Shown here in pieces: positions 1 to 5,117 of a DNA stretch of 5,117 nucleotides. Origin of the DNA: Chloroflexota bacterium (GTDB taxonomy: Bacteria > Chloroflexota > Chloroflexia > Thermomicrobiales > UBA6265); NCBI GenBank assembly GCA_019348515.1, contig JAHWJF010000314.1:1-5117 (forward strand). The letters are read 5' to 3'. The notes beneath the pieces are model-generated. The model was not told where the DNA came from. It made no database searches and saw nothing but the letters and a program-made list of their open reading frames with translations. The position numbers and the translations under genes are program-made. Each line of letters starts with the position of its first letter. The stretch's first letter is position 1.

Positions 1-322
1 CGTTCCGCTCGTCGGCTATATCGCCGAGCACATTGTCGCGGTCCAGACCGACCACTAGAACAAGATGGACCTAAGCCTCGGCATCGCGACTGGATCAGGT
101 CTTCAAATCGCGTTGTTCGTGACGCCCGTGCTCGTCTGGATCAGCGTCCTGTTGGGAAACCCGATAACGTTGGTCTTCAACAGTTGCCAGTTGCCGGGGC
201 TGATCGGCAGGGACCTGATCGCGGTGCTCATCTCGGTTGACGGCGAATCAAATTGGCGAGAAGGCGTGCAATTACTGCCGTTGTATCTCATGCTTGGGAT
301 CGCGTTCTATTTCGTCGGATGA
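1..322 (+). pseudogene. Ca2+/H+ antiporter (CAX family), 3' part, interrupted by an in-frame TAG
   Basis: CAX proteins are inner-membrane antiporters that expel Ca2+ in exchange for protons. Only the C-terminal third is in the window, read from base 2. The first 18 codons give PLVGYIAEHIVAVQ and then TDH, matching the second CaCA alpha-repeat (usual core GNxAEH). A TAG follows at 56-58, and in the same frame NKMDLSLGIATGSGLQIALF continues, which is the typical next CAX block. Homologues usually carry Lys just before NKMD, so a single base change (AAG to TAG) would explain the stop. Downstream there is a hydrophobic helix, the family-typical DGESNW..EGVQLL block and a last helix ending FYFVG, stop TGA at 320-322. 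The alpha-repeat Asn is Tyr, and the penultimate helix contains Pro, Arg and Asp, all unusual. ATG 65 has no good ribosome site, and a product started there would lack the alpha-repeat. The family is clear. Whether this is a true nonsense mutation, a sequencing error or readthrough cannot be decided here. Confidence 0.8.
56..58 (+). other. in-frame amber codon inside the exchanger reading frame
   Basis: TAG lies in phase with exchanger-like sequence on both sides, with no frame change and no missing residues in the alignment to the family pattern. It falls where CAX proteins usually have a lysine just before the NKMD motif. One substitution therefore explains it better than an indel or a rearrangement. 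Confidence 0.8.
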
Positions 323-927
323 GGGAAGTCAACGTGGGCTCCGAAATCGGCATGCTCGATACGTTGCGCGCCTCCGGGGCGCTCAAGCAGGGGCATTTTT
401 TGCTTTCCTCGGGTCGACACAGCGACCAGTACATCGAAAAATTCGATCTTCTGCGCCAACCGGGCGCCACGTCCAGAGCCTGTGCACTGATCGCGGAGCG
501 GGTTTCAAGCCAGGCAATCGATGTTGTTGTCGGCCCCACCACGGGCGGCGTCATTCTCGCTTTCGAAGTGGCGCGCCAGCTCGGGGTAAACGCCGCATAC
601 GCGGAACGATCTGGCGGGAATGAAACCGGCCGCGAGTTCCGCCGAGGGATAACGTTCGCGAAGGGGGCACGCGTCCTCGTCGTCGACGACATCCTGACCA
701 CGGGGGGATCGGTCCGCGAAACACTCGCTGCCCTGGACGCCCATGACGTCGATGTCATAGGCGTTGCGTTACTCGTTGACCGGTCCGGTGGAGCGGCGAG
801 TGTGGGTGTGCCCGGATTTTCACTTGTATCGCTGGATATCGTGTCGTGGGAGCGGGAACTGTGTCCGCTTTGTCAACGCGGGGTGCCTCTTGTCAAGCCG
901 GGAACTACACCGTCGAAGGCGAGTTGA
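319..927 (+). CDS. pyrE: orotate phosphoribosyltransferase
   Basis: Makes orotidine 5'-monophosphate from orotate and PRPP, the fifth step of UMP synthesis, in the cytoplasm. From ATG 319 it has 202 residues (family about 180-215). Visible features are the substrate block GHFLLSSGRHSDQYI (about 25-39), the phosphate loop GPTTGG (72-77), the PRPP-binding signature VLVVDDILTTGGS (about 119-131) and a C-terminal CPLC pair (182-185) followed by GVPLVKPG, seen in many bacterial PyrE. The mobile loop before the PRPP motif reads ERSGGNETGREFRRG and lacks the lysines of the E. coli enzyme; this resembles the subgroup with an FRRG/LRRG loop and is not a defect. Start choice is open. ATG 319 overlaps the exchanger stop as ATGA, suggesting coupling, but has a weak ribosome site. 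GTG 334 has GAGGGA 7 bases upstream. ATG 352 matches the usual family N-terminus. Stop TGA at 925-927. Function is confident; the start is not. Confidence 0.95.
   Translation: MREVNVGSEIGMLDTLRASGALKQGHFLLSSGRHSDQYIEKFDLLRQPGATSRACALIAERVSSQAIDVVVGPTTGGVILAFEVARQLGVNAAYAERSGGNETGREFRRGITFAKGARVLVVDDILTTGGSVRETLAALDAHDVDVIGVALLVDRSGGAASVGVPGFSLVSLDIVSWERELCPLCQRGVPLVKPGTTPSKAS
321..326 (+). promoter_or_regulatory. candidate ribosome binding site for pyrE start at GTG 334
   Basis: GAGGGA ends 7 bases before GTG 334. Its GAGG core ends 9 bases before that codon, the same spacing as the Shine-Dalgarno sequences of the two minus-strand genes in this window. It lies downstream of ATG 319, so if it is used, pyrE starts at 334 (197 residues) and does not overlap the exchanger frame. 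Confidence 0.45.
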
Positions 928-951
928 TCAGGACCCGGTAATTCAGGACCC
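928..951. repeat. short direct repeat TCAGGACCC between convergent genes
   Basis: TCAGGACCC occurs at 928-936 and again at 943-951, 15 bp apart. It spans the 15-bp gap between the pyrE stop and the stop of the small minus-strand gene. Read on the minus strand, each copy supplies a TGA in the same frame, giving that gene a backup stop five codons after the first. The repeat is too short to call functional, and no hairpin terminator is visible in the gap. Confidence 0.4.
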
Positions 952-1158
952 CAGTGGCGGTTCGGCCATACGGGCGCGAAGCTCGTCCTGCAACGCAACC
1001 AGGTCAGTAAGCCGCTGATCGATCTGGACCAGGAGATCGGGCCGAGGCCGTTCCACATACTCATCCCGGAGCTCGATAATCATCTGGGCGAGCCGGCCAA
1101 TCGTTCGTACCGTGTGGACCGGGTCGGCTTCTCGAGTTGCATACGAATAGCCGCTCAC
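943..1158 (-). CDS. small helical protein of unknown function, translationally coupled to ligA
   Basis: Not recognised as any family. The 71-residue product starts at GTG (1158-1156) and ends at TGA (945-943). Support for a real gene: the start overlaps the ligA stop in a GTGA arrangement, AAGGA (minus strand, 1168-1172) lies 9 bases upstream, and codon choice is GC-rich like its neighbours. The sequence suggests a helical hairpin: an amphipathic helix at about residues 12-36 (core TIGRLAQMIIELRDEYVE), a Pro-rich turn RPRPD, and a second helix at about 41-65 (QIDQRLTDLVALQDELRARM). It is rich in Arg, Asp and Glu, with no signal peptide, membrane segment, cysteine or catalytic motif. A small cytoplasmic coiled-coil or adaptor-like protein is a reasonable structural guess. 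The pairing with ligA hints at joint expression, not at a proven ligase role. Confidence 0.65.
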   Translation of the reverse strand: MSGYSYATREADPVHTVRTIGRLAQMIIELRDEYVERPRPDLLVQIDQRLTDLVALQDELRARMAEPPLGS

Positions 1159-3224
1159 GTGCTCTGGTCCTTGCCGTTCGGTAGCGGCGCACCGCCTAGG
1201 ACATCTTTGAGCTCCTGTTCCCCGAGAACGGGAACGCCGAGCTCGCGGGCACGCTCTGCTTTGCTGCCGGGGTCCTCACCCGCGAATACCACGGCCGTGT
1301 TGCGGGAGACTGAACCGGCGACATTGGCCCCTGACCGCCGGAGAGCCGCCTCAGCTTCTGACCGGGTCATCTCCGCGAGTCGTCCGGTGACGACTACGCT
1401 CTTGCCAGCGAGAGGGCCGCTGGCCGGGCCATCACCTGCATCATCATCAACGGTCCGGACCCCGGCGCTGCGAAGTTTTTCGATGACGGCGAGATTCTCA
1501 GGCGTGTGGAGAAAGTCGAACACTCCCTGTGCTTGGACAGGGCCGATGCCCGGCACGCTGTCAATCGTTTCGACGTCGGAGGCGATGAGGTTGTCGAGAG
1601 AGTGGAACCGGTCCGCCAGCAGGCGGGATGATCGCTCACCGACAAACGGAATCCCAAGGCCAAAAATCAGCCTTTCCAAGGGTCGCTGCTTACTTGCCTC
1701 CACGGCGACACGCAGATTGTGGGCGCTGATCTCCCCCAGTCCTTCGAGTTCAGCGATAGCGCGCCAGTCGAGCGAATAGATGTCGCCCAGGTCGCGGATC
1801 ATCCCGAGATCGACGAATCGGTCCGCCAGTTTTTCACCGAGGCCCTCAATATCCATCGCTGCCCGAGAGACGAAGTGGTGCACATGACGCTTGAGTTGAG
1901 CGGGACAGGCCGAGTTGGTGCAGTACCGTGCCGCTTCGCCTTCAGCGCGATGAGTTGGAGATCCGCATGCCGGGCAGTTGGCCGGCATCTCGAACTCTCG
2001 TTCGTCTCCAGTGCGTCTTTCGAGTAAGACCTGCACGACTTGAGGGATCACGTCTCCCGCCCGCTGCACGACAACAATGTCACCGATGCGGATGTCCTTG
2101 CGGCGGATCTCATCTTCGTTGTGAAGCGTGGCTCGGCTCACGATCACGCCACCGATGTTGACCGCCTCGAGCATGGCGAGGGGCGTAAGAGCTCCAGTGC
2201 GCCCGACATTGACGACGATGTCGTTAACTCGGGTCGTCTGCTGGGTAGCGGGAAACTTGAAGGCTGTCGCCCAGCGCGGTTCTCGCGAGACGAAGCCAAG
2301 CTCCTCTTGCTGCCTGAGATCGTTGACCTTGATCACGACGCCGTCGATCTCGAATCCGAGCGACGCTCTGCGATTGAGCCACCATTCGCAGCGCGACCAG
2401 ACGCCATCAATCGAGTCGTCAACCGCCGCGTCCAGCGAAGTCTGGAAGCCGAACTGGCGCAACGCATCGAGCGCTTCGGTGTGGAACGCGATCGGTGCGC
2501 CGCCTTCAGCATAGCCAATTCCGTACGCAAGGAGTCGCAAAGGTCGACGGGCAGTGATGGTGGGATCGAGTTGGCGCAACGAGCCAGCCGCCGCATTGCG
2601 AGGGTTCATGAACGGCCGGCCGCCGTCGGCTAGGATCTGCTCGTTAAGTTTCTCGAAATCAGCCTGCCTCATGAACACTTCACCACGAACCTCAATCAGC
2701 CGTGGAATGGTCGTCTCGTTCTCGCTCATCAGCCGCAATGGAAGATTGCGGATCGTGCGGAGGTTGGCGGTGACGTCCTCGCCGGTCAACCCGTCCCCGC
2801 GCGTGGCCCCGCGCTGCATGACGCCGTCGACATACGTGAGAGCTACAGCCAGGCCGTCGATCTTGGGTTCGCTGACGAACGTGAAGCGAGCGCCGGGGAG
2901 ATTCCGCGCGAGCCGTGCGGCCCAGGCGTCGAGATCGGCCCGGTTATAGACATTGCTCAGCGAGAGCATCGGGAGCGGGTGGCGGATCTGGTTGAACTTC
3001 CCCTGCGGTGCGATGCCGACCCGCTGGGTAGGTGATTCGGGGGAGACTAGCTCCGGGTGAGCCGCCTCGATCTCACGCAGTTCGCGCAACAGCGCATCAT
3101 ATTCCGCGTCCGTCGCAGTGGGTTGATCGAGAATATAGTAATCGTAGTTGTGCTTCTCAATGGCCCTGCGCAGAGCATCGACTCGGCGCTCCAGAGACGT
3201 TGCGTCGCTGGCGACATCCGGCAT
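1155..3224 (-). CDS. ligA: NAD+-dependent DNA ligase
   Basis: Seals nicks in replication and repair using NAD+ as adenylate donor. The start at 3224 gives 689 residues (family about 670) with GGAGGAG 9 bases upstream. The frame stays open to 3317, but that extension is unlike the ligase N-terminus. Domains in order: Ia, the NAD+ nicotinamide part, with Y-D-YY-LD-P-D-EYD pattern at 27-43; adenylation domain with the nucleotidyl lysine in KIDG (K121), TRGDG (141-145), EVRGE (178-182), NPRNAAAGSLRQLDP (about 207-221), EIDGVVIK (292-299) and FKFP (322-325); OB fold with VGRTG (340-344); four-Cys zinc finger C417, C420, C435, C440; helix-hairpin-helix region at about 455-590; BRCT domain at about 603-680 with VVVTGRL and GSKAERARELG. 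All expected catalytic residues are present. One small oddity is Ala in LEAV (A354), where Pro is usual. The stop overlaps the small gene downstream. Confidence 0.97.
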   Translation of the reverse strand: MPDVASDATSLERRVDALRRAIEKHNYDYYILDQPTATDAEYDALLRELREIEAAHPELVSPESPTQRVGIAPQGKFNQIRHPLPMLSLSNVYNRADLDAWAARLARNLPGARFTFVSEPKIDGLAVALTYVDGVMQRGATRGDGLTGEDVTANLRTIRNLPLRLMSENETTIPRLIEVRGEVFMRQADFEKLNEQILADGGRPFMNPRNAAAGSLRQLDPTITARRPLRLLAYGIGYAEGGAPIAFHTEALDALRQFGFQTSLDAAVDDSIDGVWSRCEWWLNRRASLGFEIDGVVIKVNDLRQQEELGFVSREPRWATAFKFPATQQTTRVNDIVVNVGRTGALTPLAMLEAVNIGGVIVSRATLHNEDEIRRKDIRIGDIVVVQRAGDVIPQVVQVLLERRTGDEREFEMPANCPACGSPTHRAEGEAARYCTNSACPAQLKRHVHHFVSRAAMDIEGLGEKLADRFVDLGMIRDLGDIYSLDWRAIAELEGLGEISAHNLRVAVEASKQRPLERLIFGLGIPFVGERSSRLLADRFHSLDNLIASDVETIDSVPGIGPVQAQGVFDFLHTPENLAVIEKLRSAGVRTVDDDAGDGPASGPLAGKSVVVTGRLAEMTRSEAEAALRRSGANVAGSVSRNTAVVFAGEDPGSKAERARELGVPVLGEQELKDVLGGAPLPNGKDQST
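1168..1172 (-). promoter_or_regulatory. ribosome binding site of the small ligA-coupled gene
   Basis: AAGGA on the minus strand lies 9 bases before the GTG start at 1158, inside the last codons of ligA. It supports the GTG start and the reality of the 71-residue product. Confidence 0.6.
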
Positions 3225-3233
3225 TGGCAGTGG

Positions 3234-3240
3234 CTCCTCC
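3234..3240 (-). promoter_or_regulatory. ribosome binding site of ligA
   Basis: GGAGGAG on the minus strand, 9 bases before ATG 3224, is a near-perfect Shine-Dalgarno sequence. It decides the start of ligA in favour of the 689-residue form over the 31-residue longer frame that begins at 3317. Confidence 0.85.
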
Positions 3241-3273
3241 GAGAAGAGCAGCGCAGGCGGTCCTTCGGTTGAG

Positions 3274-3279
3274 TACAAT
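3274..3279 (+). promoter_or_regulatory. possible -10 element for the exonuclease/GIY-YIG gene
   Basis: TACAAT matches five of six bases of the TATAAT consensus and sits about 90 bases before ATG 3370. It is also the left part of the small palindrome TACAATGTA. No good -35 hexamer lies 16-18 bases upstream, so this is a weak call. Confidence 0.25.
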
Positions 3280-3333
3280 GTAGGTCGGCGGGTGTCCGTA
3301 CGCCCTGAGTTTACCATAGCTGTCTATCGGGCC

Positions 3334-3353
3334 GATCCGCGTGTGAGCGGATC
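3334..3353. repeat. perfect inverted repeat GATCCGC-N6-GCGGATC
   Basis: Seven-base arms (3334-3340 and 3347-3353) are separated by GTGTGA. The repeat lies 16 bases before the chosen start of the nuclease gene and about 110 bases upstream of ligA. It could be a protein-binding operator shared by the divergent genes, or a short hairpin in the leader of the nuclease mRNA. No T-run follows it, so it does not look like an intrinsic terminator. Confidence 0.55.
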
Positions 3354-3369
3354 CTCCCGCACTCGAGCG

Positions 3370-5117
3370 ATGGCCGAAGCAGAGCAAGGATCAATCAACG
3401 ACGATCCGGTTCGGGCTGCAGCCGTCAGTGGGGCGCCCTTTCACCATCTCGCGCAGCGAGCGGAAGCCTTCATCACCGAACAGGGCGGCCGCGCCTCCGA
3501 GGATCTCCTGATCTCCCATGTATTTGGCTCCTCCGGTTCGCCGGCACTGTGGCGTCCGTTGCTCCGGAATGTCCTCGGCCAACATCAGGGCCTCGTACTC
3601 CGCGGAGACGGGGCCTGGCTCCTGACGGATGCACGTCCTGAATCGGGAGCCAGCCCTCTTGAAACGTTCGTTGTTCTCGACGTGGAGACGACGGGACTGC
3701 AGCCGAGCCGGCACCGGATCATCGAGATCGCGATTGCTCGCTTTAACGACGGCCTCGCGGCAAGCCAATGGGCATCGCTGTGCCATCCTGGGCGCCGGAT
3801 TCCTGCGTACATCGTCAAGCTCACCGGTATCGATGACGACCTGTTGCGCGATGCTCCCCCCTTCGAGGAGATCGCGGAAACGGCTGTTGAATTGCTAACC
3901 GGAGCGATCGTCGTGGGCCACAACGTGGAGTTCGATCTAAGCTTTCTTAACGAGGAGCTGAAGCGGATTAATTTGCCGCCGATTGTCAATGATCGAGTCG
4001 ATACGCTGACCCTCGCGTCCCGACTTCTTCCGGGACTTCGCAAGCCGACCTTGCAGGCGGTCGCGCAGCACCTCGGCATAGCGGGGCGCCCAGGTTCTCG
4101 TCATCGCGCAGGCCCGGACGCCGTCGTCACTGGCAAGGTCGCCGTCGCGCTGTTCCAGCACGCCAGGGATGCCGGTTTTCAGTCGCTCGATGACCTGAAA
4201 TCGATCGGCCGCCCGACGACGCGCCGGCCTCGGGAACGGATGCCGCGTGCGAGCTCAGTCGTTGACCGTACGATGCTCGCGTCGATCCCGCGGGCACCGG
4301 GGGTCTACCTCATGCGGGATGCAAACGAGCAGGTTGTTTACGTCGGAAAGGCCAAGAACCTGCGGGATCGCGTAGGAACCTATTTCTCACAGCCGCTCGG
4401 ATACACCCGAAAGATGGATGGGCTCATCGAATCGCTTTCGCGAATCGAGGTTGAAGTCGTCGGGTCTGAACTTGAGGCTTTGCTGCTGGAGTCCCAGCTC
4501 ATTCGGCGCTATCAACCTCGGTATAACACCGCGCTGCGTTCTCATGAACAGTATCCGTTCATTCGCGTGGACGTCGCGAATCCCTGGCCCAGGGTGAGTC
4601 TCTCGAAGTCGCGCAAAGATGATGGGGCCCGTTACTTTGGCCCGTTCCGGAGCGCCGCGACCGCACGGAAGACCGTGGACCTGATTAACCGTGTCGTCCC
4701 CTTACGGACGTGCACCCGTTCCTTTCGCGATGCTCGCTCGTACGGATCCCCCTGTCTTCAATTGGATCTTGGACGCTGTCTCGGCCCGTGCGTCGGTCGA
4801 GCAGACCGCGACCAGTACATATCGTTAGTGCGGAGCGTGGTGGACTACATTGACGGGCGCGATCAAGCTCTGCACGACGTTCTCTGGGCAAACCTGGAGG
4901 AGGCGGCCGCCGTCCTCGATTTCGAACGCGCATCTCGGTTGCGTCGGGATTTGCAGGCGTCCCTGTCCCTGACCGCGGCACAGCGGAGGCTGCGAGAATC
5001 AACGGAGGCAAACTGGGTGCTGCTGGTCACCGCGGCGCCCGGACCGGGATATCGTGAGGTCATGGTCGTTCTTGGCGGGAGGCTGTGGGCGAAAGTGCAG
5101 ATCCCGGACGCGGCGCC
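3370..5117 (+). CDS. DnaQ-like exonuclease fused to UvrC-like GIY-YIG endonuclease (3' end outside window)
   Basis: A likely DNA-repair nuclease; 582 residues are visible and the frame is open at the window edge. Residues about 22-90 look like a small winged-helix fold ending LVLRGDGAWLLT. A DEDDh 3'-5' exonuclease follows, with D104 and E106 (LDVETTG), D189 (GHNVEFD), H245 and D250 (HRAGPD). Next comes a UvrC-type GIY-YIG domain: GVY at 311-313, YVGKAKNLRDRV at 324-335 with R334 as predicted catalytic Arg, metal-binding E374 in LLLESQLI and N386 in PRYN. Four cysteines (C448, C462, C470, C474) match the UvrC cysteine cluster, and a UVR motif (about 503-532, with LDFERA) would bind UvrB. All these catalytic residues are present. 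The UvrC RNase H-like half is not visible. Similar exonuclease/GIY-YIG fusions are known in Actinobacteria (Mycobacterium tuberculosis Rv2191). ATG 3370 has a weak ribosome site; GTG 3343 is an alternative. The gene is divergent from ligA. Confidence 0.9.
   Translation, partial: MAEAEQGSINDDPVRAAAVSGAPFHHLAQRAEAFITEQGGRASEDLLISHVFGSSGSPALWRPLLRNVLGQHQGLVLRGDGAWLLTDARPESGASPLETFVVLDVETTGLQPSRHRIIEIAIARFNDGLAASQWASLCHPGRRIPAYIVKLTGIDDDLLRDAPPFEEIAETAVELLTGAIVVGHNVEFDLSFLNEELKRINLPPIVNDRVDTLTLASRLLPGLRKPTLQAVAQHLGIAGRPGSRHRAGPDAVVTGKVAVALFQHARDAGFQSLDDLKSIGRPTTRRPRERMPRASSVVDRTMLASIPRAPGVYLMRDANEQVVYVGKAKNLRDRVGTYFSQPLGYTRKMDGLIESLSRIEVEVVGSELEALLLESQLIRRYQPRYNTALRSHEQYPFIRVDVANPWPRVSLSKSRKDDGARYFGPFRSAATARKTVDLINRVVPLRTCTRSFRDARSYGSPCLQLDLGRCLGPCVGRADRDQYISLVRSVVDYIDGRDQALHDVLWANLEEAAAVLDFERASRLRRDLQASLSLTAAQRRLRESTEANWVLLVTAAPGPGYREVMVVLGGRLWAKVQIPDAA

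Larger units (their letters stand above)
3225..3369. promoter_or_regulatory. divergent intergenic region between ligA and the exonuclease/GIY-YIG gene
   Basis: These 145 bp lie between the two divergent start codons, so they should hold promoters for both genes. It contains the ligA ribosome site near one end, a TACAAT hexamer (3274-3279, +), a TATGGT/TAAACT stretch on the minus strand at about 3309-3318, and the inverted repeat at 3334-3353. No convincing -35 partner was found for any of them, so exact promoters are not assigned. Confidence 0.6.

Noticed and set aside
237..623. 128-codon plus-strand frame overlapping pyrE
   Set aside because: It is out of frame with pyrE and Arg/Gly/Cys-rich with no recognisable domain; a frame shadow.
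288..758. 156-codon open frame on the minus strand
   Set aside because: It is antisense to pyrE, which has clear motifs along its whole length.
925..960. bidirectional terminator between convergent pyrE and the small gene
   Set aside because: Only a short direct repeat is visible; there is no inverted repeat with a T-run on either strand.
1114..1779. 221-codon open frame on the plus strand
   Set aside because: It lies antisense to the ligA BRCT and HhH coding region. Its product is a low-complexity Ser/Arg/Pro-rich sequence without motifs, typical of a GC-rich antisense shadow.
3225..3317. N-terminal extension of ligA to a start at 3317
   Set aside because: The extra 31 residues do not resemble ligase sequence, and a strong GGAGGAG sits at the right distance before the internal ATG at 3224.
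3334..3353. LexA (SOS) box
   Set aside because: The half-sites do not match the CTGT-N8-ACAG or GAAC-N4-GTTC types. It is kept only as an unassigned inverted repeat.
3585..4079. 164-codon open frame on the minus strand
   Set aside because: It is antisense to the exonuclease domain, whose catalytic motifs are intact on the plus strand. The product is Ser/Arg-rich without family features.
4685..5063. minus-strand frames at the right end
   Set aside because: They are antisense to the UvrC-like cysteine cluster and UVR region and carry no motif of their own.

Overview
The window holds five protein-coding loci from a moderately GC-rich bacterium (roughly 60% GC by eye, GC-leaning third positions). 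No marker here fixes the phylum. The PyrE subtype, the exonuclease/UvrC-like fusion and the calcium/proton-exchanger-like gene would suit Gemmatimonadota, Acidobacteriota or a similar soil or sediment lineage; that is inference only.

Layout, left to right. (1) Positions 1-322 (+): the 3' end of a Ca2+/H+ exchanger (CAX, CaCA superfamily) gene, entering from outside the window. Its reading frame carries an in-frame TAG at 56-58, inside the conserved block joining the second ion-binding repeat to the next helix, plus other atypical residues, so it looks like a pseudogene. (2) Positions 319-927 (+): pyrE, orotate phosphoribosyltransferase, intact; its most upstream start overlaps the exchanger stop (ATGA). 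(3) Positions 943-1158 (-): a small helical protein of 71 residues with no recognised family, convergent with pyrE. (4) Positions 1155-3224 (-): ligA, the NAD+-dependent DNA ligase, complete with all expected domains; its stop overlaps the GTG start of the small gene (GTGA), so the two are probably one transcript. (5) Positions 3370 to the right edge (+): a repair-type nuclease that fuses a DnaQ-like DEDDh 3'-5' exonuclease to a UvrC-like GIY-YIG endonuclease with the UvrC cysteine cluster and a UVR motif; it is cut by the window end.

The right half is a divergent pair of DNA-repair genes: a ligase and a two-nuclease protein, separated by 145 bp that contain a perfect 7-bp inverted repeat (3334-3353). 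The parts (nick the strand, trim a 3' end, seal) would suit an excision-repair theme, but co-function is inferred from position only. The left half is a broken transporter followed by a pyrimidine-synthesis gene, with no evident functional link to the repair genes.

No tRNA, rRNA, CRISPR array, insertion sequence or attachment site was recognised. The four authentic stop codons visible are all TGA. I saw no clearly undescribed system; the best leads are the interrupted exchanger, the ligA-coupled small protein, and the divergent repair promoter with its inverted repeat.
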